Shown: positions 25,901-33,999 of the stretch, piece by piece | Position numbering within the stretch: position 1 is the stretch's first letter | How the letters are laid out: each line of letters begins with the position of its first letter | Assembly: GCA_045643465.1 (NCBI GenBank) | Contig: JAZUKV010000027.1 | Coordinates: forward strand, 1-36,792 | Source: CAG-492 sp045643465 | GTDB taxonomy: Bacteria; Bacillota; Clostridia; TANB77; CAG-508 | Reading direction: 5' to 3' | DNA: 36,792 nucleotides | Translations under genes and position numbers: made by a program | Notes under the pieces: generated by a model | What the model saw: the letters and a program-made list of their open reading frames with translations, nothing else | The model's database searches: none | What the model was told of the DNA's origin: nothing

Positions 25901-28900
25901 GCAACAACTTCAAATACAAATGGTATGACCACAAAAAGATCTCCAGATTTTCATATAATTGGTGGATTTTCTGACTTTAATTCAACAACGCTTCCACGAA
26001 ATAATGGAACAATAACTATCAAAAGTGGAGCATTTGCCAGAATATTAGCAGGAACAAGAAATACTAAAGTTAATAGTACGTCTCATCAATTTACAGGATC
26101 AAGCTCTGAATCATTTAATACTAAAATAATAATAGATATAAAAAATCCAACAAGAGATACAACAAAATATGATTGTGATGTAAATTTAATAGTTGCAGGT
26201 CAAACAGATGGTAATATATATGCCAATACTCAAATAGATATAAGAAATGCTGAAATAGCTAGAATGATTGGTGGAAGTATAGGATATAGTAGAGAGATTT
26301 CTGGATATCCATCAAACTCTTATTTAGGTTCATCTACTTTAAATGTTTCTGGCGGAAGTATAGATGAATTATATGGAGGATCATTAGGTAGATCTAGATC
26401 AGATGTGTATTACTATGGAAAAATAAAGATAAATATTTCTGGTGGACATATTGGTAGTGCTATATATGGAGCTGGTGCAGGTGGTGTTACAGGGTATAGT
26501 GATAAATCATCAGATCCATATAAAAATTATGGTAGAAATTATGATACTGATGTAGAAATAAATATATCTGGTGGAACTATAGATGGAAATGTTTATGGAG
26601 CTGGATATGGTTATTCATCATACTTGGATCAAAGTACAACTGCACGAGATGGTGGAACTTTATATGGAGATTCAACTATAAATATAACAGGTGGAACTAT
26701 AAATGGTGATATATATGGAGCAGGAAAAGGTTACAGATATACTGGAAAAGAATCTTTAGCGCAAATGTATGGAGAAAGTCATATAAATATATCTCAAAAT
26801 GCAGAAATTACAGGTACTATATATGGTGCTGGAGAAGGATTAAATAATTATAATGAAATAGGAAAATTATATGGAAATTCTAATATTAATATAGGTAAAG
26901 ATCTTGATGCAGAAGTATATGGAGGAGGAAATTTAGCACCGATTGAAGGAAATACATATATTAATATAAATGAAGGAAATCACACAAAAGCCATATATGG
27001 AGGAGGAAACCTAGGAGTAATAAATGGGACAAGTAATGTAAATGTTAATAATGGTATTTCTTCAGAAGTATATGGAGGAGGAAACGAAGCTAAAGTAACA
27101 ACTTCAATTGTTACTATTGATGGTGGAACGGCACAAGAACTATATGCTGGAGGAAATGCTGCTGATGTCGATGAAACAAATTTATATTTAAAAAGTGGAA
27201 ATGTAGGAAGAGGTTTTGGTGGATCTAATTCAGCTGGAATTGTAAAGAAAAGTAATGTAGAAACAACAGGTGGTACAAGTACTATGTTATTTGGCGGAAA
27301 TAATGAAGGCGGAAATACAAATGATGCAAATGTTTTGATCAATGGTGGAACACATAATGCTATATATGGTGGAGGAAATCAAGTAAATACCACAAAAACC
27401 ACTTTAGATTTAAAGAGTGCAGACAATATTGTACCTATTATATTTGGAGGTGGAAACCAAGCTGGAGTTAATGAAACAATTATAAATTGTAACGGCGTTA
27501 ATGCAACTAAAATATTTGGTGGATCAAATTCAAGAAGTGCAACAAATCAAAGTATTGTAGATAATAGTTATATACATGTAAATAGTGGAACAATTGAAAA
27601 TATTTATGGTGGAAATAATGAGGATGGAAGAACAATAAATTCGAATATTACTGTAAATGGCGGAACAATTGAAAATGTATATGGTGGTGGAGAAGAAGCT
27701 GTTACGACAAAATCATTAGTAAGAACTTATGGAGGAACAATTGAAAATGTATATGGTGGTGGAAACCAGGCAAATGTTGATACTACAGAAGTTAGACCTA
27801 TAGGTGGTACTATTACTAATGTTTTTGGAGGTTCGAATAAAAGTGGTGATGTAAATCAAAGTAATATTATAACAAATGAAGATATAACGCAAAATCCAGA
27901 TCCAAACCCAGGAACAAATCCAGATCCAGGACCAGGTCCAAATCCACCAGGACCAGTTACTCCTAGTAGTCAAACAGGTTTAACAATGAATGTAGAATAT
28001 ACAGCATCAGATACATATATATGGGAAAGTTTTACATATCCTACTAAGGCTACAATAACAGTAACATTTACAAATAATTCTGATACTGATATTTCAGAAT
28101 ATTCAGCACATATAATTATTCCAAATTCAACCTTAAATACAAATTATTCGCAAACTGATATTAGTTATGAAAATGATACATATACAATGAATGAGCAAAA
28201 TAGATACTATGGAGTTAATGTAGTTCCTGCTGGTGGAAGTTATAGTGTAGAGTTTACAGTATTCACTAGACAAAATAAAAATAATTTTACTTTAGATTAT
28301 GAATTAGATAGTCCAGTATATCAAGAAAATCCAAATCCAGATCCACCGGTAAATCCAAATCCACCAGAGAATCCGGAACAGCCAGAAAATCCAAATCCTC
28401 AAAATCCAGAAAACGAGTATACTTTATTGGTAGATAATATTTATGGTGGAAATAATCAAGGTGGAATGACAGTAACATCAAATGTAAAAATATTAGGAAG
28501 CGGAATAAAAAATGTATATGGTGGTGGTAATCAAGCAATTACTAATAATACATATGTAGATGTACAAGGAAATGTAGATGAAAATGTATATGGTGGTGGT
28601 AATGGTACTGCTGCTGTTGTAAGAGCAAATACAAATTTAACGATACAAGGAAATAGTGTTATTGGGAAGAGCGTATTTGGTGGAGGAAATAAAGCCGCAA
28701 CAGGAACTGAAAGTCAAAACAATTCTGAAAGTCATGTAAATATAGTTGGTGGAAAAATAGGAAAAAATGTTTATGGAGGAGCTAACACATCAGTTATATA
28801 CGGAAAAACAATAACAAAAATTGGATATAATGCAGTTGAAAATACAAATCTTCAAAAGTCAGATATTGAAATAGATGGAACTATATTTGGTGGAGGAGAA

Positions 28901-31633
28901 GCAAATGAAGCAGGAAGTGAGATATTCGATTTTGACTTTATAAGTGTTACAGATAAGATAGATATTAGGATAGATGGCAGTGAGCACAATAATTTTAATA
29001 TATATGGAAGTATATTTGGCTCAGGAAATGCATCAAGTACAAGTGGACAAAGTGAAATTTATATTGTTAATTATGGAACTCCAGAAAGTCCAAAAAGAAA
29101 TGTTTCTTTACAAAGAACAGATTGTGCAACAATTGATAATTCTGCTATATCTTTATCAGGAGCAACAGATAGAACTAATGAATATAGTGCAACATTTTTT
29201 GCAATAAGTAGAGCTTCAACAGTAAAATTAAAAAATAATTCAGTATTATATTTGCAAAATGGTGCGAACCTTTTAAAAGATTTAGAAAGTTTGGTAGATG
29301 TAAATGGTGAAGAGCAAGAAGCACAAGTAAGTATTGATGAAACAACTGGTGATGTAACTAAAAATGTTGATAATAGAATATATATGCTTGAAGGAAAAAA
29401 TCTGAATGTAGCAACAAATGAATCTGCTACTACTTATGGAAAAGTACATGGTATGTTTTTCTTAGGTATTTTTGCAAATAGAAACAACCCAAGTACAAGT
29501 GCTGGTTTATATGCTACAAATTATGAAAATGGTGATGAAATAACAAATGCAGGTACATTTGTTTCAAACTCATATGTAAAGGCTCAGCACGTAAGAACAC
29601 CAGAGCATGATATTACAAAAGATGGATTTTATACAAATTATAATGATGAAGGCACAATAAAATGTAATTATATAGATACTATTCCAAAAGAAGATTTATT
29701 TTATATTTGGTATGTAGGAGAAGATTTAGATGTTACATCATTCGAATTAGATTTAGTAGCTTCAAAATATGCTACATTAGGTACTACAGAGCTTCAATTA
29801 CAAGGATTTTCAGTACCAAATCAAAAATTTACATTAATTGGTTTTTCATCTGGTTTATTAGATGGAGTTTCATTAGTAAATCCAAGTAATATTCCTGCAA
29901 TTGAAGAAGATGAGGATAAAGCAAATAATGTTTTTGGATTATCAATGAAAACAGGAAATATAGGATGGCAAAATAGAGCAACATCAACGTTTACAACAGA
30001 TAATGGTGGAACATATGAAGGAAATCATGATTATCAAGGCGATAACTCTGCTTATACTCCAACTCTGAATTTCTGTTTTTACCATTCAGAGAATTTAACA
30101 GAAAAAAGAGCTCTTGGAGACGTAAAAATAAGATTTCAAGTTATAACTCCATTAGATGATTTGAACGATAAAATATCATATATAGATATTAATATAACCA
30201 TGTCAACAGCATTATATCAAGATGATTATTATGAGGCAGCTATTACACCAGGACAGGAATTTGGATTATTTACATCAACAGCTACAACAATTACAAGTAA
30301 AAGTGCATTATCAACATATTTTTCTTTATATGTGCCAGAGTTTGCTGAAAGCGACTATTATGAAGATTATAATACATATTCAAGAGTATTAGTTTCTAGA
30401 GATAGAAATAGTAGACCATATGTATTTCCAAAAAATACTAAAATAACAATGTTGGATATGGTTACAAATGAATATTATTATTATGTTGTAGATGAAGATG
30501 ATGTTACTAATAATAAGTTTGAATTTATGTTAAAAGATTTTATTAGAATGGGAACTAATGACAGTACATTTGATGAAGTTTCGGCATGTAATCAATATTA
30601 TAATGAGGGACAAAACTTAATATATGAAAACTTTATTTTTCATATAAATTTCGATGGTTCAGATTTGAATAATAATATTGAAGGAAATACACTATTAATG
30701 GAATTAAGGGATATGGAAAACCAAACATTAGTAGGTGTTTTAGGTATACAAAGGGCTCAAATGAACTACAATGTATACTTAAATAATGATGCAACAATCA
30801 GTCTTTCAGCAACAGAAAATCCTGAAACATTATACTTAGGCAATAAATTGAATTTAGATGTGTCTACTAATTTTACACAAAGTATAGTAGATTCAAAAAC
30901 TATATATGATACTCAATATTTTGATAAAAAGCTAGGAATTAAAATAACATTTTATGATAAAGATGGAAATCGATTAAGTAGTGATAGTTTATTTGGTGTA
31001 AAATTTGAATTGGATAACCATTACTATTATCCAAGATTTGATGGTACTACTAGAATAAATATTGCCAATAAAGTAACTGATGTATTAGCTAGAATAAAAA
31101 TGCACACAGAGGAGAATACAACATTGGCAACAGGAGATTACACAATAAAGATTGAATCATTTGGATCATCAGATGGTATTTATTATGGATTAGAAGCATC
31201 AGATGAAATAGATTTACCAATAAGAATTATAAATTCAGCATATGGCTTAAAAGTTGTAACAGATGATCAATATAAAATAATAGATAAAGATAAAGGTACT
31301 ACTAAAAATGGTAATAATACATTCATAAGTAATATTCAGTATTCTTCAAAATTGGCAAATCCTAAAATTGTTGTTGCATTATATAGAAGAGATTATTCTG
31401 AAATATATTCACAAGAATATAACTTAGTAAATTTAGCAGATTATGTTAAAGATTATCTAGCTCCAACAACGAAAACTAATGAATATATTGTAACTGAAAG
31501 TCCTTCAGATAATATTAGAAAATCATATACATTAAAAGGAAATTTAAAGACAGGAACATATAAATTAGTTTATAAATTATATGATGATGACACATTAGTA
31601 GGAGAAGATTATGAATATATTGTTATAAAATAG
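22916..31633 (+). CDS. Giant beta-helix surface protein (2905 residues)
   Basis: N-terminal basic head and one hydrophobic segment (about 8-26) act as signal or anchor. Then: a beta domain (30-280); a GLUG/adhesin-like part at about 312-395 (GTQAKPYLISSGAELAYLA, AWNPIGNARNAFRGTFDG); a DUF1565/pectate-lyase-like start at 855-890 (DGLTEQTPVKTIKRA); about 24 beta-helix turns containing (V/I)(Y/F)GGGN from 1108 to 1655 and 1838 to 2030; a CBM2-like beta sandwich (about 1688-1791) between two Pro/Asn linkers; and a 900-residue beta-rich C-terminal part. There is no LPxTG, SLH or C-terminal membrane helix, so retention may be through the N-terminal helix. AGGAG precedes the ATG. Confidence 0.9.
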   Translation: MKKRGKKRIGILIILILVTILGIKLFKNSKANKSIELVATIVDENDFLENEEYIIQASSEDESGYCIILPNVINEKVVSQYYISEKNINENITKDSNKDIKIVEKLPNEKLYLTEEEVQNKKITLRAAFEVNENMLYKKVLKSENGNNKISVEGYMPLDSVLKVETLNQQDLNEKINKEFGNENTSLKVVYNIKIISDNKEYEPEELDESVSVTISGLDKIDETKQKYKIIHIKDDNTTEQIKGIESKEGSVTFETSQFSAYAVMVEDEVTGDNGQNNELVSQSPEIKKLVRLGAQDNEPEDVWDGSVAEGIFYGNGTQAKPYLISSGAELAYLANQVNNGTNYNGRYFQLAQNINLNGRAWNPIGNARNAFRGTFDGAGRKIKNGVITISGDLTTNTVESYGIFGSVGGGNNTSVIKNLQIENITINCTISGTTSTNTATKKGYNIGIAIGTLYNRAEVSNVSVIESSINAQQALNVRSRIFEFATGGIVGSIKNTYTDYADPRGSARYSISNCYANVDIDIANVKSQSTTRYYYMSLVHAGGIVGSIHQQPIWPQSCLYKGKINTNGFAGPIFGAVVNAEPNADNVNRFTAYWNGNALDANLTNTNYYTNYFVNGTQFTSTQNSGNSNSYIGSTVSNNSINGVKGVNKGQYKSNIEDLIDTFNNNSGDVTWTYNNGNLTLESRVFVKVSENSEKTFLTQIRDNYNVGNYTYEWYNNGTFDGNQTGSTYTYEDSFTENQSISLIVSDGQYYYETEAGFVERLYIEILYTINEATNTVTARLTGTAIDYVSIDDYDIQWYKQDMTGSEIDEIEGANTLVLRNMEKYYDYKIVATNTRIPELSSETEFTYGTRNVVYVKENGGLDTNDGLTEQTPVKTIKRAYQIIPSSGSILSNVIVVMGEYLTNDFVATNSSTSQNNYSKNAMITGKYKKKDYSASLYFYGSSDSGQGRCLFGNTGIQYLTLLGYNTSRGTGQTYLYTQGRDFYLGEQVYLDRYATTSNTNGMTTKRSPDFHIIGGFSDFNSTTLPRNNGTITIKSGAFARILAGTRNTKVNSTSHQFTGSSSESFNTKIIIDIKNPTRDTTKYDCDVNLIVAGQTDGNIYANTQIDIRNAEIARMIGGSIGYSREISGYPSNSYLGSSTLNVSGGSIDELYGGSLGRSRSDVYYYGKIKINISGGHIGSAIYGAGAGGVTGYSDKSSDPYKNYGRNYDTDVEINISGGTIDGNVYGAGYGYSSYLDQSTTARDGGTLYGDSTINITGGTINGDIYGAGKGYRYTGKESLAQMYGESHINISQNAEITGTIYGAGEGLNNYNEIGKLYGNSNINIGKDLDAEVYGGGNLAPIEGNTYININEGNHTKAIYGGGNLGVINGTSNVNVNNGISSEVYGGGNEAKVTTSIVTIDGGTAQELYAGGNAADVDETNLYLKSGNVGRGFGGSNSAGIVKKSNVETTGGTSTMLFGGNNEGGNTNDANVLINGGTHNAIYGGGNQVNTTKTTLDLKSADNIVPIIFGGGNQAGVNETIINCNGVNATKIFGGSNSRSATNQSIVDNSYIHVNSGTIENIYGGNNEDGRTINSNITVNGGTIENVYGGGEEAVTTKSLVRTYGGTIENVYGGGNQANVDTTEVRPIGGTITNVFGGSNKSGDVNQSNIITNEDITQNPDPNPGTNPDPGPGPNPPGPVTPSSQTGLTMNVEYTASDTYIWESFTYPTKATITVTFTNNSDTDISEYSAHIIIPNSTLNTNYSQTDISYENDTYTMNEQNRYYGVNVVPAGGSYSVEFTVFTRQNKNNFTLDYELDSPVYQENPNPDPPVNPNPPENPEQPENPNPQNPENEYTLLVDNIYGGNNQGGMTVTSNVKILGSGIKNVYGGGNQAITNNTYVDVQGNVDENVYGGGNGTAAVVRANTNLTIQGNSVIGKSVFGGGNKAATGTESQNNSESHVNIVGGKIGKNVYGGANTSVIYGKTITKIGYNAVENTNLQKSDIEIDGTIFGGGEANEAGSEIFDFDFISVTDKIDIRIDGSEHNNFNIYGSIFGSGNASSTSGQSEIYIVNYGTPESPKRNVSLQRTDCATIDNSAISLSGATDRTNEYSATFFAISRASTVKLKNNSVLYLQNGANLLKDLESLVDVNGEEQEAQVSIDETTGDVTKNVDNRIYMLEGKNLNVATNESATTYGKVHGMFFLGIFANRNNPSTSAGLYATNYENGDEITNAGTFVSNSYVKAQHVRTPEHDITKDGFYTNYNDEGTIKCNYIDTIPKEDLFYIWYVGEDLDVTSFELDLVASKYATLGTTELQLQGFSVPNQKFTLIGFSSGLLDGVSLVNPSNIPAIEEDEDKANNVFGLSMKTGNIGWQNRATSTFTTDNGGTYEGNHDYQGDNSAYTPTLNFCFYHSENLTEKRALGDVKIRFQVITPLDDLNDKISYIDINITMSTALYQDDYYEAAITPGQEFGLFTSTATTITSKSALSTYFSLYVPEFAESDYYEDYNTYSRVLVSRDRNSRPYVFPKNTKITMLDMVTNEYYYYVVDEDDVTNNKFEFMLKDFIRMGTNDSTFDEVSACNQYYNEGQNLIYENFIFHINFDGSDLNNNIEGNTLLMELRDMENQTLVGVLGIQRAQMNYNVYLNNDATISLSATENPETLYLGNKLNLDVSTNFTQSIVDSKTIYDTQYFDKKLGIKITFYDKDGNRLSSDSLFGVKFELDNHYYYPRFDGTTRINIANKVTDVLARIKMHTEENTTLATGDYTIKIESFGSSDGIYYGLEASDEIDLPIRIINSAYGLKVVTDDQYKIIDKDKGTTKNGNNTFISNIQYSSKLANPKIVVALYRRDYSEIYSQEYNLVNLADYVKDYLAPTTKTNEYIVTESPSDNIRKSYTLKGNLKTGTYKLVYKLYDDDTLVGEDYEYIVIK
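27662..27763 (+). repeat. Near-identical coding repeats in the beta-helix
   Basis: A 30-base run beginning GGAACAATTGAAAATGTATA is identical at 27662-27691 and 27734-27763, exactly 72 bases (24 codons, one helix turn) apart, with a diverged copy at 27588. It shows recent turn duplication. Confidence 0.8.
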
Positions 31634-31643
31634 AAGGTGTAAA

Positions 31644-32229
31644 ATGAAGTATGATATAGATTCAATAAAAAAAAGAAAAGAAAATGAGAAATTTATAAGA
31701 AGAATTTTTTATGTAATTTTAATTATTGTAATTTATAATTTAGTATTATTAGCTCTTTCTTATATTAATAACCTAGAAAATTTTAGTTTATTTCGGATAC
31801 AAATCTTATGTAATAACAACAGATAGTATGGAACCAAAAATAAAAAGTGGAGATATAATTGTTATAAAAAATACAAAGGAATCAGATTTAAAAATTGGTG
31901 ATGTAATAACTTTTTATAAAGATAACGAAGTTATTACACACCGAATTATAAAAATAGATGAGGAAAATAACCAAAAATTGTTTACTACAAAAGGTGATAA
32001 TAATAATATTGAAGATGAAGAAAAAATAACATTTGACAATATTAGAGGTAAAGTTAGTTTTACAATTCCTTTTGTAGGAAAGATAGTACTGGCATTGCAA
32101 GATAGAATAATATTGTTAACAGTTCTTTTAATATTATTAATATTATGTTTTATGAAGATTAATAAAAATGAAAGAAGAGATAATAGGAGAGCAAAGAAAA
32201 AAAATGAAGAAGAAAGATATAAAAATTGA
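31644..32229 (+). CDS. SipW-type signal peptidase whose active site lies behind a CGG +1 frameshift
   Basis: The frames join into a 194-residue enzyme. The membrane anchor (about 20-40) is in the first frame; codon 51 is CGG after TTT, and zero-frame translation stops at TAG nine codons on. Skipping C31794 gives LF-G-YKSYVITTDSMEP, with S61, then H99 (ITHRI) and D118 (TKGDNN). The spacing from G51 to S61 is ten residues, the same as in the paralogues at 11487 (FGY) and 32204 (FGK). So the complete catalytic triad is made only after recoding. AAGGTG precedes the ATG. It is ten bases after the giant surface protein, its likely client. Confidence 0.85.
31794..31797 (+). other. +1 recoding site 5: TTT C GGA
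   Basis: In-frame CGG at 31794-31796. Reading GGA (31795-31797) joins the catalytic domain. TTT slipping to TTC by tRNA-Phe(GAA) is possible here but not at the other sites. Confidence 0.78.
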
Positions 32230-32779
32230 TTCTGAGAAAAATTTCATAGTAAAAAAAATCATTTCTAGGATTTTCCACATAATAATAATAATGTGTGTTT
32301 TATATCATATCATTTTTTTAGTAAATACTGCGATTACAAAAAAAAATCATTTAGATTTATTTGGGAAAAGCCTATTAGTAATGAATACTGATTCTATGAA
32401 CCCAGACATGAAAAAAAATGATTTATTAATTGTGGTTCCACAGAGTAAATATAATAAAGAAGATATAATTGCTTATACAATTAATGGCAAATTAAGAGTA
32501 AACAAGGTATTAAATACTAAATTAGAAAATGGAGAAGTTTTATATAAAACTAAATCTAATGCAAATATTAATTATGATTTAGAGCTAATAAGTAAAAATC
32601 AAATTATAGGAAAAGTTTCGAAGAGGATAAACGGTTTAGGAATAATTATAAATATTTTGCAAAGTAAAATTACAACTATAATAATTTCAATAGGATTAAT
32701 TTTTAAGATTTTATGTAATAAATACATATACAAAAAATCAAGGCAAAGAAAAATCAAAAAAGAAAAAAGTAAGCATTAA
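32204..32779 (+). CDS. SipW-like paralogue with degenerate catalytic residues
   Basis: 191 residues. Ser is kept (S64, NTDSMNP), but the His position reads Asn (N100 in LRVNKV) and TKGDNN is TKSNAN, so two of three catalytic residues are replaced. Membrane helices at about 16-41 and 160-180. It overlaps the end of the recoded SipW gene by 26 bases. AGGAGA lies 13 bases before ATG 32204; the earlier ATG at 32168 has no ribosome site. Possibly a non-catalytic partner of the preceding enzyme. Confidence 0.75.
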   Translation: MKKKDIKIDSEKNFIVKKIISRIFHIIIIMCVLYHIIFLVNTAITKKNHLDLFGKSLLVMNTDSMNPDMKKNDLLIVVPQSKYNKEDIIAYTINGKLRVNKVLNTKLENGEVLYKTKSNANINYDLELISKNQIIGKVSKRINGLGIIINILQSKITTIIISIGLIFKILCNKYIYKKSRQRKIKKEKSKH

Positions 32780-32838
32780 AAAAACAAGATTAGTATGAAA
32801 GCTGTAATAAGCTAAATTCATATTAATCTTGTTTTTTG
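32780..32838. terminator. Bidirectional terminator closing the surface locus
   Basis: AAAACAAGATTAGTATGAA pairs with TTCATATTAATCTTGTTTT (one mismatch), with an inner AGCT/AGCT pairing and T runs on both strands. Confidence 0.88.
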
Positions 32839-32840
32839 TT

Positions 32841-33455
32841 TTATCTGTTAATAACTAGAAAAATAATAAAAAATGTAATTTCTATTGCAAATAATATTGT
32901 AGAAATTGTACAGATAAAATTATTTACTTTGCCTTGAGCTGGACATAATTTAAATGCAAATTTAAATTTTACTGGATAAAAGAGCTGTACTTTTTTTCTA
33001 TTAAATAAATCTAGAATGATATGAGTAAGCATAGCAATAGAAAAAGGTATAACGGCTGATGGTAAAATTATAAAAACAGTTGCATCTAAAATTATCATAG
33101 CAGTTATTGAATGCATAAAAGTTCTGTGTGGCTTATGCATACCAAAACTACATATAAGTAGAAATGTTAATAATCCAATAAGAATACGGCAAAGATTGGT
33201 TTGTCCCAATATGTATGAATATATGTTAATCTTAAAAACAAGATCAACAATGGCACAAAGAAATATAACAATAGTTGATATCGCTAGAATTTTGTTTAAG
33301 TCTTTGTGAGATTCAGAAGTAGTTACATCAATATCAGAAATAATACTTCCAATTGTTGCAGCAGTCGTGCAAATAGCAAACGACTTGATACTACCAGGTT
33401 GTACAAATGCAGTAGCAACAGCAATACCTGTAGCAATATGGGTTTTACTAGTCAT
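32841..33455 (-). CDS. YdjM/DUF457-like membrane protein
   Basis: 204 residues with about five membrane helices. The family's conserved polar residues are visible: THIATG at the start, SDIDV (about 49), KPHRTFMHS (about 117-125) and HIILDLFN (about 157), forming a probable metal site of the YdjM (LexA-regulated, inner-membrane) family. ATG 33455 is chosen because AAAGGATG lies eight bases upstream; the longer frame begins without one. Enzymatic role is not established for the family. Confidence 0.85.
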   Translation of the reverse strand: MTSKTHIATGIAVATAFVQPGSIKSFAICTTAATIGSIISDIDVTTSESHKDLNKILAISTIVIFLCAIVDLVFKINIYSYILGQTNLCRILIGLLTFLLICSFGMHKPHRTFMHSITAMIILDATVFIILPSAVIPFSIAMLTHIILDLFNRKKVQLFYPVKFKFAFKLCPAQGKVNNFICTISTILFAIEITFFIIFLVINR

Positions 33456-33541
33456 AAAAACATCCTTTCTTTTGTGTAATAATAAAAAGTGTAACACTAA
33501 AATTTGAAAACATCAACAATAAATAGTATTATTTATTGCTC

Positions 33542-33570
33542 TTGACTAATATTTTTGCCTTTGCTAGAAT
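33542..33570 (+). promoter_or_regulatory. Sigma-A promoter of the DUF1653 gene
   Basis: TTGACT (33542-33547), 17-base spacer, TAGAAT (33565-33570). Confidence 0.8.
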
Positions 33571-33612
33571 ATATTATATTAAAATATTTATTTTTATAAT
33601 GGAGGTTTTTTT

Positions 33613-33870
33613 ATGAGAGAGCTAAAAATCAATGGAATATATAAACATTTTAAGGGCGACTATTATTTAATAGTAGATGTTGCAAAAGATTCTGAAACAA
33701 AATGTGATATGGTTGTGTATAGGCGTCTTTATGGTGATGGTTCATTATGGGTTCGCCCTAAAGAAATGTTCTTAAGTGAAGTAGATCATGAAAAATATCC
33801 TAATGTGGTTCAAAAATATAGATTTGAATTGCAAGAGATTGAATCTGTGGCACAAAATTTTAAAGCATAA
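33613..33870 (+). CDS. DUF1653-family protein
   Basis: 85 residues. The family pattern is clear: GIYKHFKGDYYLIVDVAKDSET, a VVYRRLYGDGSLWVRP core and the PKEMFLSEVD ending. Members are small beta-barrel proteins of unknown function, sometimes fused to nucleotide-related domains. GGAGG precedes the ATG. It has its own promoter and terminator. Confidence 0.93.
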   Translation: MRELKINGIYKHFKGDYYLIVDVAKDSETKCDMVVYRRLYGDGSLWVRPKEMFLSEVDHEKYPNVVQKYRFELQEIESVAQNFKA

Positions 33871-33879
33871 CAGATAAAT

Positions 33880-33908
33880 AAGGCTATCCAAAATAGGATG
33901 GCCTTTTT
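33880..33908 (+). terminator. Terminator after DUF1653 gene
   Basis: AAGGCTATCC pairs with GGATGGCCTT around a short A-rich loop, followed by T residues. Confidence 0.85.
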
Positions 33909-33936
33909 CATAAATTAAACAAAAAGTATAAATTGG

Positions 33937-33965
33937 TTGTAAAAAAAGTAATTTTGTGTTAGAAT
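33937..33965 (+). promoter_or_regulatory. Sigma-A promoter of the deaminase-like gene
   Basis: TTGTAA (33937-33942), 17-base spacer, TAGAAT (33960-33965). Confidence 0.65.
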
Positions 33966-33999
33966 AGATTTTATATACTTTTTGAGAGGAGTTTTATTT

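Noticed and set aside
26240..27880. CRISPR-like or non-coding tandem repeats in the GGTGGAAAT region
   Set aside because: The repeats are imperfect, keep codon phase and encode beta-helix turns in one open frame.
22916..31633. Sortase-anchored adhesin
   Set aside because: The C-terminus ends in a soluble beta-rich segment (EDYEYIVIK) with no LPxTG, hydrophobic helix or basic tail.
31788..31800. Classical prfB-like P-site slippage at TTT CGG
   Set aside because: Possible for TTT to TTC at this one site, but the other four preceding codons (TCT, AAC, GGA, CAA) do not allow cognate re-pairing, and no SD-like stimulator is placed upstream.
10826..32229. Simple sequencing or assembly errors as cause of all four split genes
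   Set aside because: Errors in AT-rich DNA usually fall in homopolymers. Here all five offsets are at CGG, none in a run, and one gene needs two of them. It cannot be fully excluded without reads.
10826..32229. Reassignment of CGG to another amino acid (for example Trp or Gln, as reported in some Firmicutes)
   Set aside because: A plain three-base reassignment would not restore the downstream frame; zero-frame reading still meets stops within 4 to 11 codons.
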